Shown here piece by piece: positions 14,841 through 23,280 of a stretch of DNA of 33,730 nucleotides. Below the pieces are notes generated by a model. The model did not search any database. It was not told where the DNA came from and saw nothing but the letters and a program-made list of their open reading frames with translations. Location of the stretch: assembly GCA_018699735.1 (NCBI GenBank), contig JABIRP010000208.1, positions 1 to 33,730 of the forward strand. Direction: 5' to 3'. The stretch comes from Rhodospirillaceae bacterium (GTDB lineage: Bacteria; Pseudomonadota; Alphaproteobacteria; Thalassobaculales; Thalassobaculaceae). Each line of letters opens with the position of its first letter. The stretch's first letter is position 1. The position numbers and the translations under genes were made by a program.

Positions 14841-16577
14841 TCACCTCACCTGCGTCAACAGCAATGCGCCTCGGGTGACGACACGCATGCCGTCCTTGAT
14901 ACCGACTTCGACTTCGATCTCACTGCCGTTCAGCTTGCGATACCGTACCGGCCGAGAAACAAAACGCTCCGGCCCATCATGTGTCCAAACCCGCATCTCA
15001 CCATTTTCAGAGCGAACCAATGCGGCGCCTGGAAGAACCATCCCCCGCCGCTCACTTTGTCCGCGTACCAACACGTTCACCGGCTCTCCAATACTCAGAC
15101 CGTGCCCGGCGTCGCTAAGCACAAATTGCAGAGGAACAGATTGTCTCTGGAGCCGCAGCCCTCGGCCGAGATACGCAAGCGGCAAACTTCGGCCATCTCG
15201 GGTCAAGGCATGTCCACCGGAGATCTCGGTATCCTCTATAGTCCCGTAGCCTTCGGCCTCAATCCACAAGCGTTCCGGATTAACAATCTCCCAAAGAACC
15301 TCTTTGGCTTCCACGACTTGGCCAGCGCGCACGGTTGCCTGTGAGATCACGCCACTTGCCGACGCGTACAGCGCCTGGCTGCCGTCGAGACCAGTCCGCA
15401 GCGCATCGCGTTTACGTCGGTGCGTGTCCAGGTTCAGACGAACCGATAGCAGTCGGCCTTGGCGGAATGGCAGTAATGGCAATTCCCGCGTCCGGGCCAA
15501 CTCTAGCTCAAGTTCAATAATTTGACCCTTAATGTCCTCAATCGCGCCCAGCAATTCCGCCCTCTCACGGGCACCCAGCGTCGGGCGCATATAACCAAGA
15601 ATTTCGCCACGCTCTACCCGCATGCCAACGAACGGAACGCCACGCTTGCCTGGCTCAATCCGGCCCGCCTGATCCGATTGAACCAGGCCACTGCTATTTG
15701 GGTCCGCCACGACGTGACCGATCAATTGGCGCGACGATGAAATATCGCGCGTGCAGGGCCTGGATGTTCTCAGTCCAAGCAGGCGCTGACTGGCCTTCGG
15801 CATGAATACAGCCCCGTCCTCTAACCGCCGAGGCCCTTCCGCCAAGAGGCCAGTGTCCGCCAGCGCCGCTGTCGTTGCCGCCGCACTTTCAACATCACCC
15901 GAGGCGGCTTTAATCGCAAATGTGCAGGTTTGAACGACCGCTAGCGTTTGTTCCTCAGTTGAGGTCGGCGTTGCAGATGCCAATTGGATGCGTTCAGTCT
16001 TGGATGTGGGCGCAGTATTGGAACGGAATGAGTATTTAGCCGGATCTGCACCCGTTGCCGCGCCAGACATCGGTTTTTCGTTCGACGGAGGCGCAATCGC
16101 ACCAACAACGGGGTACTTGCGCCCGACCATCGGCGTCTTCACTTCTTCTGCTGTCCGTCGCCATTCGCGGACAGCCCGCTCCATTTCTTCATCCGAGCGC
16201 TTATAGCTCATCGACGGTTGGGAAAAGTACTCCACAGCCTTCGACCCGACTATCATCGAAGTTTCAGCAACTTCCGAAGCAAAATACCAGACCCCCACGG
16301 CCGAACGCCAAGCAATATCGCCGGTCGTGGTAATCAATCCGCCATACCATCCGGCGCCAGGAGCGCTATTCGGGTTCGATGTGCCTTCAGCGCGGCTTAC
16401 GGAAAGCGGAGCCCGAGGCGGCACAGTCACATCAGTGGCAGGAGCGCTGGCGGGTTTCCCGACTGGATTAGCAACAGCTTGCCCAGCAACACCCCAGTCA
16501 GAGGCAAATCCAAGCACTCCACCAGCGACGGCAACAGGCAAAACAACCGCAACGACTATGCGCGCAACACGCGGCAT
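14841..16577 (-). CDS. RND periplasmic adaptor (membrane fusion protein) with long N-terminal extension
   Basis: A 578-residue adaptor linking the RND pump to an outer-membrane channel. Typical adaptors are about 350-450 residues; the recognisable adaptor begins only near residue 258 (VFMPKASQRLLGLRT). It continues with a lipoyl half (about 285-330), a helical hairpin (about 335-395, ELLGAIEDIKGQIIELELEL), the second lipoyl half (YASASGVISQATVRAGQVV) and beta-barrel/membrane-proximal domains to the end. Residues 1-36 form a signal anchor. Residues 37-255 are an extra region: Pro/Ala-rich, with a helical patch at 88-120 and an acidic/basic helix at 128-147. The start ATG at 16577 has GGAGGG just upstream; an in-frame TTG six codons earlier is less likely. 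First gene of the leftward operon. Confidence 0.88.
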   Translation of the reverse strand: MPRVARIVVAVVLPVAVAGGVLGFASDWGVAGQAVANPVGKPASAPATDVTVPPRAPLSVSRAEGTSNPNSAPGAGWYGGLITTTGDIAWRSAVGVWYFASEVAETSMIVGSKAVEYFSQPSMSYKRSDEEMERAVREWRRTAEEVKTPMVGRKYPVVGAIAPPSNEKPMSGAATGADPAKYSFRSNTAPTSKTERIQLASATPTSTEEQTLAVVQTCTFAIKAASGDVESAAATTAALADTGLLAEGPRRLEDGAVFMPKASQRLLGLRTSRPCTRDISSSRQLIGHVVADPNSSGLVQSDQAGRIEPGKRGVPFVGMRVERGEILGYMRPTLGARERAELLGAIEDIKGQIIELELELARTRELPLLPFRQGRLLSVRLNLDTHRRKRDALRTGLDGSQALYASASGVISQATVRAGQVVEAKEVLWEIVNPERLWIEAEGYGTIEDTEISGGHALTRDGRSLPLAYLGRGLRLQRQSVPLQFVLSDAGHGLSIGEPVNVLVRGQSERRGMVLPGAALVRSENGEMRVWTHDGPERFVSRPVRYRKLNGSEIEVEVGIKDGMRVVTRGALLLTQVR

Positions 16578-16749
16578 GCGCCCTCCAATATTCAATCAAA
16601 TACAGACATCGAACACGATTTTACCAATGGTATCACATATTTGGTGGCATACCTCAAGAAACCAAGTAGGTAGTATACGTAACATTCGTTGACGCCGTCC
16701 CCGGACCAACCATATCATCGGCGAAGATTGAAATGGATAATGGATTAAG
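16578..16749. promoter_or_regulatory. divergent promoter region of the two metal/envelope operons
   Basis: This gap separates the leftward RND operon from the rightward small-protein/MlaA/CopA operon and must carry both promoters. It is AT-rich. A short palindrome TACCA-A-TGGTA lies at 16622-16632, and GGTAT (16629-16633) is mirrored by ATACC (16649-16653). These are candidate operator half-sites for a shared regulator. I do not see a textbook CueR or CsoR operator. Confidence 0.45.
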
Positions 16750-16983
16750 ATGAACGCGTTTCTTTTGGGAGCTGTTGTTTTCGCAGCGGTAATGACGACG
16801 GAAATCATAACCGAAGTTACGGTCGATAACCTCGCTCATTGGAATTCTGAAATGTTCGAAGCCGGCTTCTGGGAAATCTCGCCACGAGCAGACGGAACAG
16901 AGTCCGAGCGACTGGCTCAGCGCATCCTGGCCGAACTTCCGCCGATGGATAAGTACGACTACTTGTGTGAGCCATCGCAATGA
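16750..16983 (+). CDS. Small membrane protein, twin copy 1
   Basis: A 77-residue protein. Residues 2-20 are hydrophobic (NAFLLGAVVFAAVMTTEI) and form a signal anchor. A helical region follows (TVDNLAHWNSEMFEAGFW), then a polar tail ending DKYDYLCEPSQ with one Cys near the end. It is clearly related to the next gene: both begin MN-x-x-LL, have an acidic residue at the end of the hydrophobic segment, a helix ending GFW/GFY, and a lone Cys in the last ten residues. The ribosome site is weak. It is the first gene rightward of the divergent promoter. I do not recognise a family; the pairing supports it as a real gene. Confidence 0.65.
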   Translation: MNAFLLGAVVFAAVMTTEIITEVTVDNLAHWNSEMFEAGFWEISPRADGTESERLAQRILAELPPMDKYDYLCEPSQ

Positions 16984-17050
16984 TGACACGGCAACGACCT
17001 TCGGACTGGTCGCACAAAGCGCAATTGCCCAACGACCGAAGAGAGACCAG

Positions 17051-17287
17051 ATGAACCCACTACTCCTCGCCACGATCGTCTTCGTCGGTGCCGCAACCGG
17101 CAATTTCGTCGTGGAAATGGTTGCCGAGACATCTGCGCATGTATTGAACGGGGTGTATGAAAACGGTTTCTATCAAACACCACCACCGATGGCTCCTGGG
17201 TCGACCCAGCTGGCGGCTCTGCCAGCGGGGCCTCTGCCCGAAGATGCCTACCTTGAGAAGCTCTGCAGAATTCCGCCCGCCAGATGA
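17051..17287 (+). CDS. Small membrane protein, twin copy 2
   Basis: A 78-residue relative of the preceding small protein. Residues 2-20 are hydrophobic (NPLLLATIVFVGAATGNFV), followed by EMVAETSAHVLNGVYENGFY, a Pro-rich linker, and a tail ending YLEKLCRIPPAR with a single Cys. The frame is open further upstream to 16967, but that would overlap the previous gene; the ATG at 17051 has GAGAG six bases before it and restores the alignment with the twin. MlaA follows 38 bases later. The segment VAETS (residues 24-28) also occurs in the N-terminal extension of the RND adaptor (residues 103-107). The function is unknown. Confidence 0.7.
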   Translation: MNPLLLATIVFVGAATGNFVVEMVAETSAHVLNGVYENGFYQTPPPMAPGSTQLAALPAGPLPEDAYLEKLCRIPPAR

Positions 17288-17325
17288 TGGCGTTTTAAGC
17301 GCGAAACAAATACGAGGAACAGAAC

Positions 17326-18201
17326 ATGGGTAATTTAGGATTACGGTCATTCTCCGGCACCAGCCTCATTCCTGTTGTTCTCCTCGCCTTCCTTCTTGCG
17401 GTTCCGGCGACATCTTCGGTCGCTCAAACGACTGGAAACCAGCAAGACGGCGCAAAGAAAACTCCGGTAAAACCAGCTGGCAACACCGCCAGCAATGCCG
17501 CCGGCAATACCTGGGCGCCACTCAATCAGGCGGTCTACGCTCTCAACACGACGTTCTATGTCAATGTCGTCGACCCTCTGGCCATGTCGTACAACAGCGC
17601 CGTGCACCCGTTTGTTCGTGGCGGTTTTTCAAACTTTTTTGAAAACCTTTCGCAGCCCATGACAGCATTTTCGAGTGTACTGCAGGGCGATCTCGACAAT
17701 GCAGGCGCTGCGGCCGCCCGGTTTTCCATCAACACGACCTTTGGAATTGGTGGCTCGTTTGATGTCGCGACGGACGTCGGCGTTCTGTCACGGCCTGAGG
17801 ATATGGGCCAATACTTCTGCTCGATTGGCTGGTCGGAAGGGCCGTATGTCGAACTTCCGATCATCGGGGGCAGTAGCTTAAGGGACGTGCTCGGTGGGGC
17901 TACGGGCGTCGTAATGACGATGTTTGTGATCGGCCCGTTGATGCCGGTTTATTACGTCTCGAATGGCCTCGTAGGGTATTTCGATGCGGATGCCAGCAAA
18001 CCTAACGGCACGCTGTCCACGGATAGCTACGGCGCCCTTCAGCAAAAAAGGCTCGACGCACGCGCCGAGGCTTGTATTGCCGGTAAACCGGACCTACCGG
18101 AACCGTCCATTAAGGAAACGCGCATGGCCACGGATATGCCACAGGCCGTTCAAACCGATCAGTGGGTCAAATTCTGGTTCTCAAGCCCTCGGCCGGCCTA
18201 A
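17326..18201 (+). CDS. mlaA: MlaA-family (VacJ) phospholipid-transport protein without a lipobox
   Basis: A 291-residue MlaA-type protein. MlaA removes misplaced phospholipids from the outer leaflet of the outer membrane and passes them to the Mla pathway. Family landmarks are PLNQAVYALNTTFYVNVVDP, VRGGFSNFFENLSQPMTAF, AARFSINTTFGIGGSFDVA and GPYVELPIIGGSSLRD. The signal peptide (about 12-34) ends SSVAQTTG, with no Cys at the expected lipidation site, so it appears to be a secreted rather than a lipid-anchored MlaA. A Ser/Asn/Lys-rich linker (35-60) precedes the domain. GAGGAA six bases upstream supports the start. It lies 57 bases before the copper ATPase. No mlaBCDEF genes are in the window. 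Confidence 0.9.
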   Translation: MGNLGLRSFSGTSLIPVVLLAFLLAVPATSSVAQTTGNQQDGAKKTPVKPAGNTASNAAGNTWAPLNQAVYALNTTFYVNVVDPLAMSYNSAVHPFVRGGFSNFFENLSQPMTAFSSVLQGDLDNAGAAAARFSINTTFGIGGSFDVATDVGVLSRPEDMGQYFCSIGWSEGPYVELPIIGGSSLRDVLGGATGVVMTMFVIGPLMPVYYVSNGLVGYFDADASKPNGTLSTDSYGALQQKRLDARAEACIAGKPDLPEPSIKETRMATDMPQAVQTDQWVKFWFSSPRPA

Positions 18202-18258
18202 AAACGCCCTCTACCGAGAAGGCAGACCGTCCAGGCTCAATTCCGTCAGAGGAACGAA

Positions 18259-20637
18259 ATGTCACATTCTCACGGCGCCCCCGGACACGACCACCACAAT
18301 CACACAATAGAAGAACCGACAGAGGCTACCGTTCACGACCCAGTTTGCTCGATGGTGGTCAACCCAGAGACTACGAAGCACAGCCACAGCCACAAAGATA
18401 ACATCTACTATTTCTGTTCCGCTGGTTGTCACACAAAGTTTAGCGATGACCCCGAGCGTATAGCGGCAGCGGCGGCAGAGGCTGCGGCAGAAGCAGAAAA
18501 CGCTCCTGCCGGCACCATTTATACATGCCCGATGCACCCGGAGATCGTCCAAGAAGGACAAGGCAGTTGCCCGATCTGCGGCATGGCCCTTGAGCCTTCG
18601 GGAGTCCCAACAGGCGACGAGGTCAACCACGAGCTTATCGATTTCACACGCCGATTTTGGATCGGCCTTGCTCTGGCTCTTCCTGTTTTGGTGATGGAGA
18701 TGGGCGCGCATCTCCTGATGCTGCCGGTCGACGATTTAATTGCACCACTCTGGCAGCCGTGGATTCAACTCGTGTTGGCAACACCGGTCGTGCTCTGGTC
18801 CGGTTGGCCGTTTTTTGATCGCGGATGGGCCTCGATACGGACCATGAACCTCAATATGTTCACACTCATCGCGATCGGAACGGGTGCCGCATTTATCTAC
18901 TCGGTCGTGGCCACGTTGGCGCCGGGCGTATTCCCGGCAGCCATGCGCGATGAGTTCGGACTGGTCGACATCTATTTCGAGAGTGCTGCCGTGATTGTGG
19001 TGCTCGTCCTCTTGGGTCAGGTCTTAGAGCTTCGCGCGCGGGACGAGACCAGCAGTGCCATCCGGGCCCTCCTCGACTTGGCGCCAAAAACAGCGCGCCT
19101 AATCGATGAAAACGGTGAAGAACGCGAGGTTCCGCTCGATGAAGTCGTCGCGGGCAATCTCCTGCGTGTCCGACCGGGCGACAAGGTGCCGCTGGACGGT
19201 ACGGTGACTGACGGCCTGAGCGCAGTCGACGAAAGCATGCTCACCGGTGAACCTCTGCCGGTCGAAAAAACCGCTGGCGAAACGGTGACAGGCGGTACGC
19301 TGAACGGCACCGGGTCGTTCGTCTTTCGGGTCGACAAGGTCGGTGCTGATACAATGCTGGCCCAAGTCGTCAAAATGGTCGCCGAGGCCCAACGCTCCCG
19401 GGCGCCAATTCAGGGAATGGTGGACAAGGTTTCCGCCATCTTCGTACCGGCGGTTCTACTCTCGGCCGTCGCCGCCTTTCTGGTCTGGTTTTTTGCCGGC
19501 CCGGAACCGCAGCTTTCCTATGCCGTCGTGACTGCCGTCAGCGTGCTGATCATCGCCTGCCCCTGCGCGCTCGGCCTCGCCACCCCGATGTCGATCATGG
19601 TCGCAACAGGGCGCGGCGCGTTGCTGGGCGTATTGGTCAAGAATGCCGAAGCATTGGAACGATACGCCGAGGTCGATGCGCTTGTCGTCGACAAGACCGG
19701 CACGCTTACCGAAGGACGTCCTGAGCTGATTGAAGTCCGGGTCCAAGAGGGATTTGAAGAAGCTGATGTTCTGCGCCTCTCTGCCAGCCTCGAAGCGGCC
19801 AGCGAGCACCCGCTGGCGGAAGCGATCGTGCGCGGCGCCAAGGCCCGAGAACTAACCCTCTCACGCACCGATGCGTTCGATAGCGTCACCGGCAAAGGCG
19901 TGACCGGTACGATCGATGGGCGGGCGGTTGCGCTCGGCACCGCCAAGCTTATGGCGGATATCATCTCCGACGGGTTAGGCGACCTGGAGACGCAAGCCGA
20001 CACGATGCGGGCTGACGGCAATACCGTCATGTTCGCGGCGATCGACGGCAAGGCAGCAGGTCTGATTGCCGTCGCCGACCCGATCAAGGAAACCACCAAG
20101 GCAGCAATAGACGCCTTGCACCAATCCGGCCTCAAGGTTTTGATGGCCACGGGCGACAATCGGGTTACGGCGGAGGCAGTGGGTCGGAAACTCGGCATTG
20201 ACGAAATCCATGCCGAAGTTATGCCGGCCGACAAAGCCAATTTGGTCAAATCCCTGCAAGCTGCCGGATCCAAGGTCGCGATGGCCGGTGACGGTGTCAA
20301 CGACGCGCCGGCTTTGGCGCAAGCGGACGTGGGGATCGCGATGGGAGCCGGCGCCGACGTCGCGGTTGAAAGCGCCGGTATGACACTGATCAAAGGGGAC
20401 TTGCTTGGCCTCGTCCGCGCCCGGCATTTATCGCAAGCGACGATCCGCAACATTCGGGGCAACTTGTTCCTCGCATTTGTCTACAACGGCATCGGCGTGC
20501 CGATCGCGGCTGGCGTGCTCTATCCGGTCCTGGCCCTACAACTCAATCCGATGATTGCTGCGGCTGCGATGAGTTTGAGTTCGGTTTCGGTAATCATGAA
20601 CGCGCTTCGCTTACGTACCCAGAAGATCGGGGTGTGA
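18259..20637 (+). CDS. copA: Copper-exporting P1B-type ATPase (CopA/SilP type)
   Basis: A 792-residue P-type ATPase, predicted to export Cu(I) across the inner membrane. The N-terminus has His-rich runs ([13 protein letters not shown] and HSHSH), a YHS domain (about 26-66, HDPVCSMVV to FCSAGCH) and a heavy-metal binding domain (about 88-112, YTCPMHPEI and CPICGMAL) in place of the usual ferredoxin-like MXCXXC domains. Catalytic features are all intact: the CPC metal site at 434-436, the phosphorylated Asp478 in DKTGTLTEG, the P1B SEHPLAEA motif with His517, and GDGVNDAPA at 677-685. The late helices carry [11 protein letters not shown] and [11 protein letters not shown], typical of the P1B-1 copper group. 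GAGGAA precedes the start. The stop overlaps the next start (TGATG). Confidence 0.95.
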   Translation: MSHSHGAPGHDHHNHTIEEPTEATVHDPVCSMVVNPETTKHSHSHKDNIYYFCSAGCHTKFSDDPERIAAAAAEAAAEAENAPAGTIYTCPMHPEIVQEGQGSCPICGMALEPSGVPTGDEVNHELIDFTRRFWIGLALALPVLVMEMGAHLLMLPVDDLIAPLWQPWIQLVLATPVVLWSGWPFFDRGWASIRTMNLNMFTLIAIGTGAAFIYSVVATLAPGVFPAAMRDEFGLVDIYFESAAVIVVLVLLGQVLELRARDETSSAIRALLDLAPKTARLIDENGEEREVPLDEVVAGNLLRVRPGDKVPLDGTVTDGLSAVDESMLTGEPLPVEKTAGETVTGGTLNGTGSFVFRVDKVGADTMLAQVVKMVAEAQRSRAPIQGMVDKVSAIFVPAVLLSAVAAFLVWFFAGPEPQLSYAVVTAVSVLIIACPCALGLATPMSIMVATGRGALLGVLVKNAEALERYAEVDALVVDKTGTLTEGRPELIEVRVQEGFEEADVLRLSASLEAASEHPLAEAIVRGAKARELTLSRTDAFDSVTGKGVTGTIDGRAVALGTAKLMADIISDGLGDLETQADTMRADGNTVMFAAIDGKAAGLIAVADPIKETTKAAIDALHQSGLKVLMATGDNRVTAEAVGRKLGIDEIHAEVMPADKANLVKSLQAAGSKVAMAGDGVNDAPALAQADVGIAMGAGADVAVESAGMTLIKGDLLGLVRARHLSQATIRNIRGNLFLAFVYNGIGVPIAAGVLYPVLALQLNPMIAAAAMSLSSVSVIMNALRLRTQKIGV

Positions 20638-21176
20638 TGGCCCCTCGTCCTCGGCGGCCCGCCGCTTTTCTAGACCGCGACGGTGTTTTGAACGAGGATG
20701 TCGGCTACGCGCATCAGCCCGATCAGATCCGCTGGATCGAAGGGGCATTCGAAGCCGTACGCTCGTTGAATGAAGCTGGATATTACGTTTTTGTCGTGAC
20801 CAATCAGGCCGGCATATCCCGGGGGTATTACAACGGTCAGCACGTCGAAAGCCTGCACCGGTGGATGAACGATCGAATGGGCGAGTTCGACGCCAGGATC
20901 GATGATTTTCGGTACTCGCCGTTCCATCCAGAATTTGACGACGGCACACATGCCCACCTCGCGCACTGGCGCAAGCCGGAACCGGGAATGATATTGGACC
21001 TTATGGAACATTGGCCGATCAAGAAGACCGGCTCGTTCTTGGTCGGAGACAGAGAGAGCGACATGGTCGCGGCCAAAGCCTCTGGCATTCCCGGCCACTT
21101 ATTTTCGGGTGGCAACATCGCCAATTTCATCAATCGAGAAATCACCCAACTTCGGGACCTGAAAGTGCTTAAATAA
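20637..21176 (+). CDS. gmhB: D,D-heptose 1,7-bisphosphate phosphatase-like HAD protein (GmhB-like)
   Basis: A 179-residue HAD phosphatase of the GmhB/histidinol-phosphatase class, which removes the 7-phosphate in ADP-heptose synthesis for lipopolysaccharide. Motif I is FLDRDGVLNEDVGY, motif II VVTNQAGISRGYY, motif III RKPEPGMILDLM, and motif IV GDRESDMVAAKASGI. The zinc loop of E. coli GmhB (Cys-x-His and Cys-x-Cys before RKP) is changed here to YSPFHPE and AHWRKP, so all the Cys ligands are lost. The ATG at 20637 shares its A with the TGA of copA, so translation is coupled; a GTG one codon earlier is possible. No other heptose genes are nearby. Exact substrate is uncertain. Confidence 0.85.
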   Translation: MAPRPRRPAAFLDRDGVLNEDVGYAHQPDQIRWIEGAFEAVRSLNEAGYYVFVVTNQAGISRGYYNGQHVESLHRWMNDRMGEFDARIDDFRYSPFHPEFDDGTHAHLAHWRKPEPGMILDLMEHWPIKKTGSFLVGDRESDMVAAKASGIPGHLFSGGNIANFINREITQLRDLKVLK

Positions 21177-21268
21177 ATTACCCCTTTTAAATCATGTGAA
21201 AATTGGTTAAACTAGTTCCTTAGCTCTCAAAATGAGGGTTGCATTGGTATCCAGAAGGGAGACCGCGC

Positions 21269-22135
21269 ATGACTGCTATAGATTCCTTGCAGGCATCGGC
21301 AAATTTCGCCGCTGCACGTGATGGGCAGCGCCTGCAACTCCCCATACATGGTTCCGATCTGCCGCGCTCTTCACCGCATTATCTAGCGGAGTTCCGTGTT
21401 GCCGACAGCCCCGGAATCGCAACAATCGATGTTCGCTTCGACAAGTCAGATCGAAGCGAATCCGCAATCGTTCAAGCCTTTCGTGACGCTCTCACAGATG
21501 TCTTTGAGCCATTCCACAAAGACGAAGGAGCGTTGGATGGCGCCGTGGACGCCGCCTTGGAAGGATTGTCGGATCTCGTAAAAAAGGCGATCGAAAACAA
21601 CGAATACGCTGGCGTACAGGCTCGTATCGCCAGCATTTATCGCAGCTTCGGCGGCGAAGACTCCAAGGATACGCCTGGCTTCGAGCGCGCTGGTTCAATC
21701 AGCGAGTTTGCAGTCGAAACGGGATTGGTCAAAGACGATAAAGTCGCTCGGGACGACGTTGGACTGGTAACCTTGGCCGGATCCCGGATCAGTATGCCCG
21801 AGGCCCATCTTCGAGCCGGTTTGATCGGGGGTCTGTACCGTGCCCCTGGTTCCCTTGGCAGCAAGGGCTCCGATGAAGACAACGGCGCCCTCCACGAAAT
21901 TCGCGCTGCCCTGGAGCGACTTCGTGAGGTTCAGCAAGCCTTAGCCGCTTACCGCAAAGGCGACAATGGACCGCTGGAGCGTTTGATTCGCGGAGACACT
22001 GCTGCAGACCGGGCACTTGATACCCTTGGCAAACTTCGCATCCACTCGGAATCCACCGATGACACGGATGCAGCCCAAATTGCAGAGGGTATCGGCTCAC
22101 AGCTATTCGGCACGAAACGCGAGGAAGTAGCGTAA
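21269..22135 (+). CDS. Uncharacterised 288-residue soluble protein
   Basis: A protein of 288 residues with no signal peptide or membrane segment. The start ATG at 21269 has an excellent site (AGAAGGGAG, seven bases upstream); an in-frame TTG at 21239 is less likely. The N-terminus (MTAIDSLQASANFAAARDGQ) resembles the low-complexity Ala/Ser/Gln starts of secreted flagellar or type III proteins, but no such gene is near. About residues 45-75 look strand-rich. Residues 80-120 are helical (SAIVQAFRDALTDVFEPFHK), and a charged helix lies around 205-235 (EIRAALERLREVQQALAAYR). No family is recognised. It has its own AT-rich upstream region and ends at a strong terminator. Confidence 0.75.
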   Translation: MTAIDSLQASANFAAARDGQRLQLPIHGSDLPRSSPHYLAEFRVADSPGIATIDVRFDKSDRSESAIVQAFRDALTDVFEPFHKDEGALDGAVDAALEGLSDLVKKAIENNEYAGVQARIASIYRSFGGEDSKDTPGFERAGSISEFAVETGLVKDDKVARDDVGLVTLAGSRISMPEAHLRAGLIGGLYRAPGSLGSKGSDEDNGALHEIRAALERLREVQQALAAYRKGDNGPLERLIRGDTAADRALDTLGKLRIHSESTDDTDAAQIAEGIGSQLFGTKREEVA

Positions 22136-22163
22136 AAAAGCGGCCGGAATAGTTTGAAGAGTA

Positions 22164-22205
22164 GTTAATAAAACGCACACCTCGAACGGTGTGCGTTTTA
22201 TTAAC
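22164..22205. terminator. bidirectional Rho-independent terminator
   Basis: A perfect 18-bp stem: GTTAATAAAACGCACACC (22164-22181), loop TCGAAC, exact complement at 22188-22205. The outer part is A/T-rich on both sides, giving a U-tract after the GC core in either direction. It lies between two convergent genes (ending at 22135 and 22229) and can serve both. Confidence 0.9.
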
Positions 22206-22228
22206 GAGTGGCCGTCAGGGGTGTTTGG

Positions 22229-22414
22229 TCAAGCCGTGGTATCGACCTGGGACCCTCGTCCTTCACTGCGCTGCACAGCCCTATCCTGACTAGCGTCGGC
22301 TATTTCACTGCGTTGCTGCTCTCGGCGTTGTTCGGCGGCACGCGTATCGTTGTTCGACTGTTGCCGCAATTGCGCCACGTTGGGCGTCCCGCCCGAAGGA
22401 TTAACCGCTGCCAT
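22229..22414 (-). CDS. Small charged, Gln/Arg-rich protein of 61 residues
   Basis: A short, fully hydrophilic protein beginning MAAVNPSGGTPNVAQLRQQ and continuing as one predicted charged helix rich in Arg, Gln and Glu (AAEQRREQQRSEIADASQDR). It has no signal and no membrane segment. Evidence that it is a gene: GGGAG stands seven bases before its ATG, and a bidirectional terminator follows its stop. It may be disordered or coiled-coil. I do not recognise a family. It converges on the 288-residue unknown gene and both lack recognised neighbours, so they may be functionally linked or simply lodged together. Confidence 0.65.
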   Translation of the reverse strand: MAAVNPSGGTPNVAQLRQQSNNDTRAAEQRREQQRSEIADASQDRAVQRSEGRGSQVDTTA

Positions 22415-22497
22415 GGTCCGTCTCCCGCATCTGTTCGGATTGTGGCCTAGACCTCAGTCTATACCCCCGGTCGGGGAAACCCAAGAAGTATTCTAAA

Positions 22498-23280
22498 TCA
22501 ATGCCCTGTGAACTGGGGTTTCCGTTTTCCCAAGAACGCCTGGAACCCTTCTTGGAAGTCTGCGGTGTCGAAGGCATCGTAGCCTTCCGCCATCTCCGCC
22601 TCGGTCAGGGGTGTTGGGTCCATCAAGCGGTAAAGGAATTTCTTGTGCCAGCGGGCCGAAAGCGGCGCGCCCTCGGCGATTTTCCCTGCCCACTCATACG
22701 CCGCAGCCTCGACCTCTTCATCCGGCACGACACGGTCGACCAACCCCACGCGGAGCGCATCAGCGGCCACCATCAGATCCCCGACAAACAGGATTTGCAT
22801 CATCGTGTTGGCGCCAAACTTGCGCACCAGCGGGCGTAATTCCTCCGGGCTTTCGACCAGCCCCAACCGCTTGACCGGCACGCCAAACCGACTGCCCTCG
22901 CCGCAAATCCTCAAATCGCACATCGCCGCCAAGCCAAAGCCGCCGCCGACACAGAGCCCCTCGATCAGCGCAATCGTTGGGTGTCGGCAGGTTTGCACGG
23001 CCTCAAAGACTGGATTGGACAGGGCCGCATACTTCACAGCCTGATCCCGGGTGCCGCGCAAGGTTTCGAACTCCGAGATATCGGCCCCGGCCCCAAAGGC
23101 CTTACCGCCCGCCCCCCTGAAGACGACGCATCGCAGGCTCTCGTCCGCATCAAAATCCGCCAACGCCTGACCGATTGCCTGAAACATCTCCAGGTTCAGG
23201 GCGTTGCGCTTTTCGGGTTGGTTCAGCGTGACGGTTGCGACACCGGTCTCATCGCGTGACAACAGGATTTTGTCAGTCAT
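22498..23280 (-). CDS. Enoyl-CoA hydratase/isomerase family protein (crotonase fold)
   Basis: A 260-residue crotonase-fold protein acting on a CoA thioester. The CoA-binding and oxyanion-hole segments are present: NQPEKRNALNLEMF, GKAFGAGADISEF and GLCVGGGFGLAAMCDLRI. In classical enoyl-CoA hydratase two glutamates do the chemistry. Here the first position appears as Gly (GGGFGLA) and the second region reads RLGLVESPEELRPLV, so the reaction may be isomerase, hydrolase or lyase rather than hydration. It overlaps the preceding CoA-transferase gene by four bases (ATGA) and has GGAGG seven bases before its ATG, within that gene. The two should act in one acyl-CoA degradation step series. Confidence 0.9.
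   Translation of the reverse strand: MTDKILLSRDETGVATVTLNQPEKRNALNLEMFQAIGQALADFDADESLRCVVFRGAGGKAFGAGADISEFETLRGTRDQAVKYAALSNPVFEAVQTCRHPTIALIEGLCVGGGFGLAAMCDLRICGEGSRFGVPVKRLGLVESPEELRPLVRKFGANTMMQILFVGDLMVAADALRVGLVDRVVPDEEVEAAAYEWAGKIAEGAPLSARWHKKFLYRLMDPTPLTEAEMAEGYDAFDTADFQEGFQAFLGKRKPQFTGH

Noticed and set aside
19518-20462. 314-codon minus-strand frame inside copA
   Set aside because: Antisense shadow of the copper ATPase; Ser/Ala-rich low complexity and no neighbouring signals.
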